64,000 nt of DNA from Pezicula radicicola (Eukaryota; Ascomycota; Leotiomycetes; Helotiales; Dermateaceae): contig PDUO01000032.1 in NCBI GenBank assembly GCA_003008705.1, positions 154,747-218,746 on the forward strand. The letters are read 5' to 3'. Position 1 is the stretch's first letter. Each line of letters starts with the position of its first letter. A program made the position numbers and the translations under genes. Shown here piece by piece: positions 44,911-57,216 of this stretch. The notes beneath the pieces were generated by a model that was not told the DNA's origin, searched no databases, and saw only the letters and a program-made list of their open reading frames with translations.

Positions 44911-46217
44911 GTTCTTTTATTTCTACTGTCCGGTTTTTCTTTTCTTACTATTTCTATTTTGAAACTCTGCATACATGATAACGGCGTTCTCTTCTTTTCT
45001 CTCCCTCATCTTGTTCGATACCCATTCTCATGGTCTCCTCTGTAACAGCCGGAGAGAATCCTTTATATTTCATGCATTCTGGGAGGCTGTAGCGGCTATT
45101 ATTATTACGGAGAAAGGCTTTTGATCGAGCTGTGATGACTTCATGAACTTCCATTCTTAAATTTACTGCTTCTTTTGGGCGCAAGTTCTGGGTCTTCGGT
45201 TTCTATATATTGTACTCTACTTCTCTACTATCCTTGACAGACCGTTCCACCCATTTGGATACGTTATTTGAGTCTTTTTTGATTGCGATTTCAGCGGCTG
45301 GCATTTTGCATTGAGATGGATGGAGGATGTGGGGAGGTGGGGTGGGGTGGATGGAAGGTGGTGGTGTTCATTAGGATGGAAATTGAAGATCCTTGGATTG
45401 GATTGGATGGCTTCAGAAAGATGGAAAAGCTTGATATTTCACTATATTATGCCTCACGGCTGGCTTGTTGAGTAGTCCTGCTGCGTATTTTCAATAACGA
45501 TCTGTTTCCATGTGAAGGAATTGCCATGAATTGATGTAGAGTGACTTCCCAACGAAATTACCAGAGACATTGTGCAGAATCTCTCAACCTGAATAGGCAT
45601 AGTCTGATCACGTGGTTTAATTATTATTAGTGCGAGCAAACACTTCTTCTCGCTACGTATGTTAAGTATTGAAATAACGAATTTGACTTTCGGCTGTAAT
45701 GGTCGTAAGCAAAGAAGACATCAATATCCCACAAGACTTCACCCATGTCTAACATCACAATTTCGTGCCCGGTTCGAACACTGCGGTGGTTTCCCACTCG
45801 TGCAGGTAACTCACGATCGCTGGTGGAGCCCTAAGCAATGAAGAAGACTTCTTGAGGGAGGACTCACTCTGCAGAGAGATCTTCACCGTGGTGTGGCGGC
45901 GCTGGATTACACGAGTTGTGATTTGGGTGTAGTGTGTGGGTTGTTTGTCAACTGTATTTTTTGGACTTTTTTTCTGGTTGAGAGCGCCTCAGAAGAGATT
46001 GGTGGATTCTGTTCCGTGTTTACCGAGAATTTACCGAACACGGGACCTGGTGTCCTGACGCCCTTGCGACGACGCGTCTCTTCTCTTCTTCCCCGCTTGA
46101 ATATGAATCATAGACAATAATACCTGATACCACGATAACTACTGCTACTGCTACTGCTTCAGGTTTTTTTTTTCCCTTTTGCATGCTGGCAAGACCTTGA
46201 GAGAGAAAGAATACAAG
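44911..46217. other. Intergenic, nothing recognised
   Basis: About 1.3 kb containing the WD40 3' UTR and the promoter of the alkyltransferase gene. A T tract (46165-46175) and a CTACTGCTACTGCT run (46139-46157) lie just before the next ATG. Confidence 0.5.
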
Positions 46218-47178
46218 ATGACTGTCAATAAATCTATCAGGGACCAGGTGAACACACAAAAGGCAACGCAAGAAGCACTTCAAGCTGAATGGAAAGAAAT
46301 GTTCCAGACAAAGCTTCCAGAAGCCGCCATATCCAAATCCGCAGCCCAGGTACTATGGAATATGTATCATTTTTTAACACAAGAGTTAAAGCTAACAACT
46401 CAAGGTCTTATGGCCAGTTCATGCAGATCATTGTTTTGCTCGCATAATACTCGACAAGACCATAGGCGTCGATGTGCCGTGGATGTCAAAGATCAAAAGC
46501 CCTGCATACAAGAATATGTCCAAGGAGCAATTGAGGCATAGCATTGAACTTGGTAGGATGATATTGGCCGGTGAGGTCAATCTCGTAGAGCTGAACAAGG
46601 AGAGTCTGGAAATCCGGAACAAGGCTAAGGGGATGTTGAAGGGAGAAGGTGGGCCTGAGAAGATAGACAGATCGCCGAGGAGTGCTGTGAAGAGGAAACG
46701 AGATGCTAGTGAAGTGGAGGTTGCGGAAAATGCGCAGAAACAAAAAAGAGCCAATTCCACTATCTCCCCGTTCTTCCCACCCACCAGCATTACCATCAAC
46801 AAGAATCCCGAAGAGCTCAAACCATATTTAAAGAAAATCGCCCTTTCCAACAAAACCCCCTTCCAAAAGCGCGTCCTTACACTCCTCTGCCAAGTCCCAC
46901 ACGGCCAAACTACTACTTACGGCGCCATGGCGAACTTCCTATCTTCCTCCCCTCGAGCAGTCGGTAATGCATTGCGCAATAATCCTTTTGCACCTATGGT
47001 TCCTTGTCATAGGGTACTTGCTAGTGGTGGGGGGATTGGTGGGTTTAAAGGGAGTTGGGGACGGGGTGGAGTTGAGGGAGTTAATGATGGGTTGAAGAGG
47101 AGTTTGCTTAAGGAGGAGGGTGTTAAGTTTGATGCTGTGGGAACAGTTGTGGGGTCACCCTGGCAGGGATTTACGTAG
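46218..47178 (+). CDS. Alkyltransferase (MGMT/ATL family) fused to an N-terminal fungal domain
   Basis: Two exons (46218-46349 and 46405-47178) give 301 residues. The C-terminal about 110 residues are the O6-alkylguanine-DNA alkyltransferase DNA-binding/active-site domain: PFQKRVLTLLCQVPHGQTTTYGAMAN, SSPRAVGNALRNNPFAPMVPCHRVL with the acceptor Cys at about 245, and GGIGGFKG. The enzyme transfers alkyl groups from guanine to its own cysteine. The N-terminal about 110 residues (LQAEWKEMFQTKLPEAA, VWPVHADHCFARIILDKTIG, VPWMSKIKSPAYKNMSKEQL, ELGRMILAGEVNLVEL) form a separate fungal domain that I recall as free-standing hypothetical proteins. A basic linker (RSAVKRKRDASE) could act as a nuclear signal. 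The intron junction AQ-VLWPVHAD keeps the frame. The fusion is notable; the role of the N-terminal part is unknown. Confidence 0.88.
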
Positions 47179-48357
47179 TTTCTGGGAGAGGGGGGCTTGT
47201 GGAGTGTCGTACGCTCCTGTGGAGCTGCTTGGTGTCCATGACTTATGAGGGACTTAGGACTCCATGAGCGCTAACAAGGAGATTTGGATTATATGCAACA
47301 AACGTTGTCTTTTGGACGAAACTTCTGGCCGGAGTTCTGTTGAGGCGTGAGTATTACTTGTGGGCTGACTGGAGCCTGGTTGAGGCACAGAATTATGATC
47401 AACGCAGGGGATGAGAAAACCGATTTCAAAATCGGGATTATGGTGAGAAGAACGGCCTGATTCTGATAGGTAGCTATACGAAGACCTACTTCTTGTGATT
47501 ATCAATTCTAATAGAAGTGTTTTCCGTCTTTCCAGTCTTTGGCTGGAAGACACTAGACCCTTTCAATACTTGTATTGCGAGTCCCCAATTCCACAGGCTT
47601 CTGGTAAAATAGAATAGAACTTTCGTTTCTATTAGAAATGATTCCATAGCAGCTCTACCCGCCCGTCCAAGCTTGAGCAAGAAAGCACGATGCTAAAGCC
47701 GGCTTTAAAAAAAACTCTTCGAGGTGGCGAGTAAAAGTTTGTATTTAATAACTACCTAGCGATGCTGTCTAACAAGTCGCTACCACAAATGATCTGCATT
47801 CCCCTCACTCAGTTGTGCGTTATTGCTCGCTTTCGTTCAGAGGCCAACCATAAAGCAAAATCGAGATGATTTGGTTCGAGCTTGTTTTGATTAATCCATG
47901 TTCCCTGTTTTTCTCAGCTTGATCCCATTCTAGCTAACGCGTTCCCATTGTTTTTGCGTTACTTGTACGTGGTGGTGGCAACCCTGTTTAAGGGCGACGG
48001 CACAACTGATAACTTCATCAACAGCCTCTCATATTTATAATGCAACGTAGAATGCCGTTGCTCGCTTGTACCCGGTTTAAAAGGATTCCGGCCATTACGA
48101 TTATGTGCAGGCGAAAGAAAATTAATTGAGCTGAAAATAACCACCCCATGTTTCCTAGGAGTTCGGCCGGGCTCGCTTGCTGCCGCCGAGTGGTTGGTTT
48201 ACGAGAGCCAAGCACAAAGCCAGAGGCGCATTCACCACCCAGGTGCCGTCGTAAATATCAACTATTATAACGAGGGGATCACCTGCCAAGGCGCTGCAGA
48301 AAATCAACTCACTTGCACCCATCTTCATCTGATCTGTGCCAGCCGGAACTTTTCACG
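47179..48357. other. Intergenic, nothing recognised
   Basis: About 1.2 kb with short frames only. The last 150 bases are the probable promoter/5' UTR of the monooxygenase gene. Confidence 0.5.
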
Positions 48358-50587
48358 ATGGGAGACATTTCAGAAGTAGCTCCAAGCGATCATGAGGCTG
48401 ATGGCACTTACACGGTGCTTGAAGAGCCACTTGGAACCAGCAGACGAGTTAGGGTTGTCACCATTGGCGCAGGTGCAAGTGGGATCAACATGATCCGGAC
48501 TCTTCGGGAGCAACTTACCAATTATGAACATGTTGTGTACGACAAGAATCCGCAAGTGGGAGGAACGGTATGTCCCAAAATGGACTTCGTCTGAAACTAT
48601 CAAATAACTTACACTTGCTCTGTTTAGTGGTATGAGTCTCGATATCCTGGCTGCGCATGCGACGTGCCAGCCCACAACTATCAATTCTCCTGGAAACCGA
48701 ACCCATCGGTATGTATATGGACTTTTATTCCCCTCCGTCGACATGGGATCTGAATCGAAGCGAAGCGACTTTAACTCTGGGATTTCTCCCAGTACCTCAG
48801 TTTCCTTCTTCTCTTCTTCAGGAAGAACCACACTGACTTGGGAACGTACTACAGTGGACTTCTTTCTTTGCGCCTGCGCCAGAAATTGAGAGTTATCTTT
48901 GCCGAGTGTGTGAAGAGGAGAATCTCTTACCATCTATCAAAACTTCACATCGCGTGATTGAAGCTCAGTGGAACGAGACAAAGGGAGTTTGGGATTTACG
49001 AATAGAAAACCTGTCGACTGGGGAGATCTTCGACGACTACGGCCATTTTCTTCTCGATGCTTCGGGGATCTTAAAGTGAGTCCCAGATATGAATCCTCAT
49101 CTCAACTTAACCTATCAGACCACTCTCGACATTCGCTTCCCTCGTTAAATCAGTAGTATATTGTAAATTTGCTTCTACAGTTGCACTGACACATTTTAAT
49201 AGCAATTGGAGATGGCCTGATATTCCCGGTCTTCACGATTTTCATGGAGACGTCATTCACAGTGCAAACTGGCCGGAGAAGCTAGAATACGCGGGCAAGA
49301 GAGTCGCAGTCATTGGAAACGGATCTTCTGGTGTCCAGATAGTCCCAGCTTTGCAGCCAGGTAGGATATTCCAGAAAAACTTCAGAGCCAGTACTGAACA
49401 GGCACAGATGTCAAAGAACTCATCAACTTCATCCGCTCACCTACCTGGATTGTACCACCTCAACAACAGACATTAGCCGCTAGCAAAGCAGGTGAGATTC
49501 TCAAGAATGTGGAAATGCGCGGTGATAAGTTTAGTCCTGCGCAAATCGAGAAGTTCAAAAATTCGCCCAACGACTACTTGCAGTTTGTAAAAGCGATTGA
49601 GGAAGAGATCAACTCCAAGTTTCCATTAGTATGTCTTCGATTGCACGTTATTTAGAAGAATAGCATTGCTGATCTTGGCAAACAGCTCATAAAAGATAGT
49701 CCGTTTGCAGCTTTTGCATTCCAACAATTGTCAATGTACATGAAGGCTGCCCTTGGTAACGATGAACGACTTGCGAAAGCACTAATTCCCACCTTTCCGG
49801 TCGGTTGTCGCAGACTCACACCAGCTGTGGGATATCTCTCTGCGTTAACCGCTACAAATACTCGTGTCGTCACCAAGGAGATTGTCAAAGTAGTGCCGAA
49901 CGGTCTGGAGATAAGTAGCGGAGAAGTCATCGAGGTCGATATTATAGTTTGTGCAACTGGATTCAACGAATCCTTCCGTCCTCGATTCCCTATCATCGGT
50001 AGAAGTAGCAATCTGCAAGACCTTTGGACGCAGAACTTACCAAGAGCATACATGTCATGCGCTGTGCCAGATTTCCCCAACTATTTTAGTAAGTCGTTCC
50101 ATTGAACATAAACCAGAAACGCCTGCTGTTCTCCGAACTCAATGGCTAACCAAGTAATTCCTGTAAAGTCTTCCTAGGTCCCAACTGTCCCATTGGTCAC
50201 GGAAGTGTCCTGACAATCACTGAACATATAGCCAAATACATTGTTGGCGTAATCCGTAAATGCCAAACAGAAGGCATCAAATCCCTCTGCCCCTCATCAA
50301 CCGCATTGAACGACTATTACGAACACATCGAAGCCTTCATGCCTCGAACAGCATGGGCCGGAACCTGCCGTTCTTGGTTCAAGAACGGAAAGGAGACAGG
50401 ACCAGTCACAGCCTTGCATCCTGGCAGTCGGTTACATTGGTTTCATATGCTAGAGAGCTTTAGAGGCGAAGATTTTGAATTTACTTATGAAAAGGGTAAG
50501 AGATTTCGGTACTTGGGAAATGGATTCTCAACCAAGGAGCTTGGAGATGGTGATAAGACTTGGTATTTGGGGAGTCTTAAGAGCTAA
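48358..50587 (+). CDS. Flavin-dependent Baeyer-Villiger-type monooxygenase
   Basis: Seven exons (48358-48567, 48628-48708, 48855-49075, 49203-49360, 49408-49628, 49686-50088, 50169-50587) join in frame to 570 residues. The FAD-binding Rossmann motif GAGASG lies at about 35 and the NADPH-binding GNGSSG at about 209. Between them is FHGDVIHSANWP (about 181-192), an exact match to the type I Baeyer-Villiger fingerprint FxGxxxHxxxWP. Other family landmarks are WYESRYPGCACDVPAHNYQF, SWTSFFAPAPEIESYL across intron 2, FPVGCRRLTPAVGYL, DIIVCATGFN and FLGPNCPIGHGS. The enzyme should insert oxygen next to a ketone using NADPH and O2; the substrate is unknown. The exon 3 acceptor had to be the CTACAG at 48854, not the earlier TTCAG, because the latter leads to a stop. 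Confidence 0.92.
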
Positions 50588-52873
50588 GAATTGAGGAGAT
50601 ATAGTTTATAGTGCGTAATCTTAGGTGGATAGATTTGTTTCATAGCATAATAGAGTAGGTAGCAACGCGAAGACCTCCTTTCTAATATTGGTATGTTTCT
50701 TTGCTCCTGGAAGAACTTGAACTTGTCAGAGATATCTTAAGTGTGTATTTTGAATGAATTTAATAAAATACTGCCACTATTTACAGCCTCACACTAGCGC
50801 CAGTGCGTCGCGAAAACTCTAGTCATATAAACCAAACTAAGACTTTTCCCTTCAACGAAAGCAAACACCTCTAGATCGGCAGAGCTGTTACTTAAAAGTG
50901 CTCGTGTACACTTTAAAATCTAACTACCTTCGGGTAGGGCGGTAGTTAAAAGTTGATATATTAGCTTATGCAGTATCAACCATACATAACGGAGTATGGC
51001 TACCGTTCGGACGAGCTACTTAACTGTTTCAATGACTGTGGTAGTAAGGATGTAGGCAGAGACGACAAAATCAACAACTGCTGAACCTTAGGAGTCCTCG
51101 TGCTGGCTTCATTTTTGCTTTTTGGATTTTTTTGGATTTCTTTTTGGTGGTGTTTGGTTACACTTGATGATTCTACAAGCGAGGTGGCTCTACCGAGTGA
51201 GTGCTGTGTTACAGTAGCATACCTAAAAGTGAGAGTCTCCAGCAGAGAGGCCGAGTGCTATGTATGTTGAACATTCGACACTAAATGTCTTAATCAAAGG
51301 AGACTAGGAAGAAGTATTCGAAGAGGATGTCAGGAACTTTTGCGTGTTTTCTTTGTATTCTATTGAGCTTGTACCTATATCCAACAATAATAATAGGCTT
51401 GTAGGTTAGCAGCGACTCAAGGCAACAGTGTATCCTAAAAGAAGATCCAACTAAATCAATTTAAACTCTCCCATGGTGCTTAAACCGCTGTCTAAATGCC
51501 TTGCTCGAGAATTTGGCATGTTTCACTAGGTGCACGCGAAAAATGACAGGAACTCTAAATTCTCGGGCGTTGGTTAGTGTTACGCTAATCCCCCCTTTCT
51601 TTCTCGGAAAGGAAGCGACATTTTGCCTTGTGACTTTGTGTGTGCCTTCTCTTTTTAGTGAGACAAAAACATACTAAATTGCTTGATGTAAAGTCATACA
51701 TTGAAGTGATCAGCATGGTTAAACTCTAAATTGCATGCAACTTTTAACTTTAACGAACGCTGCACGTACTATACCTTTATAGCTCATTTCGCTCAACGCA
51801 CACTAAGTTGACCGACGTACAGCTTCACTTGTGCGTGGTCTTATCGGCATATAAATTGTTACTTGGGCAGTAAGTGGCTAAGGTATCATAACATTTTCGG
51901 CCAGAGGCAGCGAAGTTTTCAGCGCATAGTGGCTTGATGTAGGTGGAGCAAATTATAAACCGCTAACCTGATTTAAAGATTAACATTAGTGTTTGGTGTT
52001 ACAACATTAGACACTATAGCCTTTGAAGAGAATCCTAACAACAGTTCTAAATAGCATGATCTTGTACTTACAGGTTATTATCTCTTATTAGGACGACATT
52101 TTAAACCTCTAGCCATGCATAGTATCGTGCCAACAGGACACAAACAATAATTAGGTTTGTACCTTTTGTGCAGTATCTTTGTAGGAAAATAGATGACGCA
52201 AAGAATTTAACATAGGAATAAGAAATAGCAGCCTTAAATGCATGTAAACAATGCAATAAGTTAACACCTGAGGTAATTCATGTGGTCTATCATTTGGTCG
52301 CTTAGCTCGCTCGCTAAACTTCCTCGTCCACCTATTTTGGGGAAAAGTCGACCATCTTTCCTGCACCTACAAACAACTTGGTGATTCTAATCGGCTTTTG
52401 AACTATGGCTTCAATCATATTCCGTTCATGAGTTTAATTTGAAGCTGTCAGTTAGAAGCTAGCACGCACAACTACAAAAGCGTAAACTTTGTACAACCTT
52501 CCTGGTGTTCCTAGTCTTAATTTACGCAGCAAGGAGTATCCCCACCAAATCTAGGAGTCAAGTCGGAACACATACACAGTACAGATCTTCAGAAAACGAA
52601 GCGTGGGTGACCTAGTCACCTTCATACACATTAACATACGCAGCGCAATCTAAGATCTAAACTTCAATATAATGGGAGTCAGTATAGCAATCCGCAGACA
52701 ATATTATGGACATTGCCTACACCTATCATCAACGCCAATGCCAGTGCCATAATGTTACATATTCTATTACCAAGAGATCTCCATGGTCTAAGCAAGATGT
52801 TGAGGAAGCATCTCAAATTGCAATGAACGCAGTGTGTTTCAATCCTACGTCCAGTACTCCCATGGGACAATAG

Positions 52874-53121
52874 CTAATACGTCTTAGAAGTATTCCTTTG
52901 ACGCGCTTCCTGGACCTCCCTGTCCAAATCCGTAGCATTACTTGGAAGTACGCCATCAAGCCACGAGCTGTCTTTTTTGAGATATTTTACAACAGTGTTC
53001 GCATGGGGAGAGAAGTAACGATTATCTGTAAAAACCCAGTATTGCTGTCCATCAATCACGAATCCTGAGAACTCGCCATAAACTCGTATAAATTGTTAGG
53101 GCCACGGGAAGCATCGAAGAC
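52874..53121 (-). pseudogene. Possible gene fragment, frame-broken
   Basis: A coding-like segment reads RVYGEFSGFVIDGQQYWVF, then DNRYFSPHANTVVKYLKKD, ending at a TAG at 52874. Upstream in another frame is VFDASRGPNNLYE (53121-53083). The two could form one protein if a frameshift near 53083 is assumed. No family is recognised and no start is visible. It is probably the 3' remnant of a lost gene. Confidence 0.3.
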
Positions 53122-53488
53122 CTTTAAATCACAGTTCCTCTCATTCACTCACAGCTCCGGTCAATTGCCACCACAACCAGACTCACACCACTCGAAGGAC
53201 CGGCTGAGGCGTAAGGGGAATGTGTAGGGGATATCCAGAACTAGTCAGAGGTGGATTTGGGAGGCCCGATAGTGCATCAGTTTTCATATACAATGGTCGT
53301 ACACTCTACCTAGTTAATAGATCAATAGATTTTCACTTGTATGAAATCTGGAGTACTTTGAACACTTGAGACGACTTATGAAACTACCACTTTTCTTCAT
53401 TACCTAGTATCAAGCTTTAGTAGGACACAAATATCTGGTCATGCAAGAAAGAGTATAGTGAGATATATTATCTTAAGTTTAAGTGTAC

Positions 53489-53556
53489 TGGCAAGTCACC
53501 CAAATTAAGTGAGTTACTCAAATCAAGTCAATTACCCAGACCAAGTCAGTTACTAC
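53489..53556. repeat. Dispersed copy of the GTTACTCAAATCAAGT repeat
   Basis: Three to four degenerate units (AAGTGAGTTACTCAAATCAA, then GTCAATTACCCAGACCAAGT) match the array at 5384-5745, about 48 kb away. Confidence 0.8.
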
Positions 53557-53844
53557 GTCCCTTTCCCCAAAGCTCGAAAGATCGAGTAAGCCATCCTCTA
53601 TTTCCAAACTCCAAGCTCAAGATCGTCTCCCCAACTATAACACGATCTTGGTTCTAGCAGTTACAACACTCCTGCAACCCTAAGTCCCTACATTCAAGAA
53701 GCATTCCAACTTCTCCACGCTCGATCCCAACTCCCTCCAACTCGCCATCTAACATAGAGGACATCGTTGTTCTTGTTCTCATTCTCGTCCTCGTGTACTC
53801 CCTAAGACACTACATATTTCGCAACACAATACCACAACCCAACG

Positions 53845-54938
53845 ATGGCAAAAATGGTAACTATATCCCCTCAAAACTCTAATATCGCTCAAACCAATGC
53901 AAAGCTAACATAACTCCAGTCTTCTCTCAAGTCCGCCCTCGTAAAGAAGTTGCCGTTGCCAATTGCTCAAGATGTCGAAGCCAAAGAACCACAGATCGAT
54001 GTAAGGCATTTCCATCTCCATCTTCAGCAACCACTCACCTACCTAACTTCCTAAACTCACTTCTTCGAATGGAGATTCTTCAGCTGACATCCATCCTCAG
54101 CAGCCCCAGTTCGAATTTACGGTCAAATCTGACAACAAGAACTACAAGGTCGAGACTCTATCGAAATCGAAGGAGAAGAAGTCGAAGTTTGCAGTTGCTC
54201 GAAAGGGCTCCAAGATTGAAGTGAGTAATTAGCATGATCTCCTCGTTCATTTTACTCAGTTTCATCTTCGCCCTGTTCTAAAAGGTACTTCGCTAATACG
54301 TGCTTCAGCAACTCTCCGTTGAGAAGAACCGCAGACAAGTCTTGGTTAAGCAGCGACGACGTTTCACCAAATTTGCCAAGTTCCCACCTGAGATCCGTCA
54401 CATGATTTGGGCTTGTATTGCAAATGAACCACAAAGAGTTCATATCTCGGCCAATGTCGTACTTCATGCAACAGCCCGCTACAAAGTCCCTGCTGTCCTA
54501 CAAACCAACGTCGAGGCTCGCACTGTTGCGAAAGAGCATTACATGCTATGCTTCAGTGAACATCTTCACAAAAAGAAGCCAATTTGGTTTAACCCGAAGT
54601 GTGATCTCCTCTTCCTCCAGAACGCATGCGCAATGACCGCTTTTTTTGGCCGTTCGTACTCTGGTCAATCAGACGTTGATGACATTGAGAGTTTCGAAGG
54701 TCCAGTCTTTCAGGCTGAGTGCTTGCGTTTCGTTACAGTTGGTGGTGATACAACGTCTGTCTATACTGCTCTCGAGCACTTGCCTAGGCTCCGAAACCTG
54801 CAGAAGTTAACCCTGGCAAAGAGATACAATCTTGGTAACTTCAAGGAGGAATTTGAGAAGGTATGGCGACGTCATGCTTCAGAGGGCCGCATTAAGGAAG
54901 ATCTTCCAGAGATTGTTTTTAAGAGCAATTATCACTGA
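53845..54938 (+). CDS. 2EXR-domain protein
   Basis: Four exons (53845-53856, 53920-54000, 54101-54220, 54309-54938) join in frame to 280 residues. The first exon encodes only four residues (MAKM). The N-terminal 85 residues are Lys-rich and basic (LVKKLPLPIAQD, SKSKEKKSKFAVARKG). The 2EXR signature begins at about 92: FTKFAKFPPEIRHMIWACIAN, with EPQRVHIS. The conserved continuation VPAVLQTNVEARTVAKEHY and KPIWFNPKCDLLFL follows. 2EXR proteins are abundant and often lineage-expanded in filamentous ascomycetes; their function is unknown. The exon 3 acceptor is a CAGCAG tandem, so isoforms differing by one Gln are possible. Confidence 0.88.
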
Positions 54939-55329
54939 TCGAATATAGGAGGAGAGATAGGCTAGAGGGTATTTAGGGTGTATGCATTCGGATGATCTGG
55001 GGAGGTACATCAGCTATAGACCATGAGGGGATCGGGGAAATTTAAAGGGAAAAAGGAAATGATTTTTTTAAGAATGGTTCGCACATGATCTCATAGGGAT
55101 GAATGACAAATGCTTCGAACTGCATATGCAATAAACCATCCAAGATCACACCAGACATGCCATCTTGAAAAGTATAGTGAGGTCTCTCACCTAGAACCTA
55201 GTTCTCCTGGTATCACTGGCGTCGATAGTGCTATGGTGAACTGGTAGTTTGAGTTGCTGAGATAGTTTAACTTGCTCGAATTCTCGTTCTCAATTCCCAA
55301 CAGTCTCCAATGATGAAGTTCAAGAAGCC
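54939..55329. other. Intergenic, convergent 3' ends
   Basis: About 390 bases between the 2EXR gene and the Zn2Cys6 gene. I see nothing recognisable. Confidence 0.5.
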
Positions 55330-57216
55330 TTAGAACATCGATGACCAATCCCGTGTGCAGCTTCTAAGTCGCCTTTTCTCACCGGTCCCCTGCACAACAC
55401 GTAGTGTAGCCCTCCTATTTTCTACATCTACCTCACACCCGACCAGTCTAGCCCTTGCTTCCTCAGGGATATAGTCCGTCTCAACGCCCTCCTCTTCAAC
55501 CTCCATAATATACGAGGCTATATCCGCACAAGTCTTACTACCCCAACTCCCCTCCTTCCAATTCTTGCCACTCAACAATGCTAGGGCTTCACGCCGCAGT
55601 GCCCGGTCCCGGCAGGAGAGCTGTACAAGGGATAAATCGTATGTCAATCCCATGTCGAAAATAAAGCTCCCATCATCAAATATTCGCTGTTCTACCTGCT
55701 GTATAAGAGTCTTACCTAGGTCTATCATTTGCCGGAACTCGGGTAGGAATTTATCGTATATTAATTCGCTACTAGTGATGTGACTTGCTAGGCGAATGTT
55801 TAGTGCGAGTGAATGGATTTTCAGTAGGGAAGCTGAAAGTGCCTCTGGATGAGAGGTTTTAAGTTGAGTTTCACGAAAAAGGGGGTCGAAAGCTTGAGAC
55901 CACCGTCGGTTTTCCGAGTGGTATATCTCATGCTCGATCTGGACCTGATCCTGTCTAAATGCAGAGTCGTCGCTACTTTTGGTGGGAGTGATTGCGCTGT
56001 CGGTATCCTCGTCGGAAAATGTACTTGTGTTGTTCATCAAATTTCCGACAGCTATATGCTGTATAAGAAGTCTTTCGGACATATAATGATAGGATCGCCT
56101 TGTAATCAGTTCTAGGAAAAGTCTCGCGTCATCTGTATTGCTGAAGACGGTGGGCATAACTCTGATGGTCTTGCTACCCTCCCGCTTCAACCTCGAGTGC
56201 TCCTCTGGTGCCTGAAAGTCAAATACTGCAAGGTTTTGCATGTGCAAACGGTTGAACTGCTGAACCAACTCGTCTTCAATAATATGGGGCGCAGGACTAG
56301 AAATGCCTGGCAGGGCTTTCAAGTTGCCGTTCCACTCTATGACTTCTTCTTCGGCGGAGTCAGGAGGAACTACTGTATTGGCGATGAGAAATTCATGCAT
56401 AAGTTCAGTCCCAGCCTTTGCATGGCGAAGAGCTGCCTCAGCATGATTTTGGAGGCTTTCGATGCAGACGACAAGGAGGCAGGCGATTAAAGCCATCCGC
56501 CGACCTTGCTCTCCGTTCAGAATATGTGACCTCGTGCCTTGTATGAATTTATCATAATGCCATAGGGCAAAGCCATGGTACTTCTTCAATAAAATATCAT
56601 CACTGGTTGTCGGATTGGTCGTCTCGATTTTGAATTGGCCAAGTCCCCCACCCTTCAGCATCTTGCTGAGAGCTCCGATAGTAAATATGGCATGCTGGAT
56701 GAACGGTTGGTCGTGGCCGGCTTGTAAAAGTAATCGGCACCATAGTGAGCCGCCCAGCACTCCGGACAGGCGGGGTGCTGCGTCCTCACAGTAGAGCTGA
56801 AAGCATCTAAACTCTTCGCCAGTATGGAATACCTGAATCGCAGGTTGGGTCGTTATGGGGAGAACTCTCTTCTTTAGCAAAGGTCGGAATTTGGCAATAT
56901 GAGGAGTCTTTTCGGGCTCGTCTGACGGTGGCTCATCGGCCTCATAGCCATCACAGCCTCGACCAAACTTGCGACATCGATTACAAAAGGGTTTGGTCTC
57001 GTCGCATTTTACGCGCCGTATCCTAATAGACTTGAGTCATTCAGTGGGCTTGAGTAGAGCACGGAGCAGGGAAACCAACTTGCAAGTTCGACAGCCGGTC
57101 TTGACCTTCGCTTTACTCGCCCTCCTCCTTTTCGCCGAATTATTGGAAATGCTTCTCTTCCGCGCCCCCTCCCACGTCAACGCCAAGACTCTTGCTGTAT
57201 CTCGAGCTTCAGCCAT
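55330..57216 (-). CDS. Zn2Cys6 fungal transcription factor (second)
   Basis: Two exons (57216-57080 and 57022-55330) give 609 residues; the intron interrupts the zinc cluster. Joined, the cluster is CRTCKIRRVKCDETKPFCNRC with a final Cys in RGC (about 42-69), preceded by a basic stretch (SAKRRRASKAKVKTG). The rest is helical with the features of the fungal-specific Fungal_trans_2 / C6 family (FRCFQLYCEDAAPRLSG, SLWCRLLLQAGHDQPFIQHA, HYDKFIQG and RMALIACLLVVCIESLQ). No DNA target is known. The acceptor CTATTAG at 57023 keeps the CKIRRVKCD junction. No adjacent enzyme gene hints at its regulon. Confidence 0.92.

Larger units (their letters stand above)
50588..53844. other. Gene-poor region with relics
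   Basis: About 3.3 kb with many stop codons in all frames. It contains a possible gene fragment (52874-53121, -) and a copy of the dispersed repeat (53489-53556). I could not support any intact gene or RNA. Confidence 0.5.

Noticed and set aside
48822..48854. Earlier TTCAG acceptor for monooxygenase exon 3
   Set aside because: It leads directly to an in-frame TGA; the CTACAG at 48854 keeps the conserved WTSFFAPAPEI.
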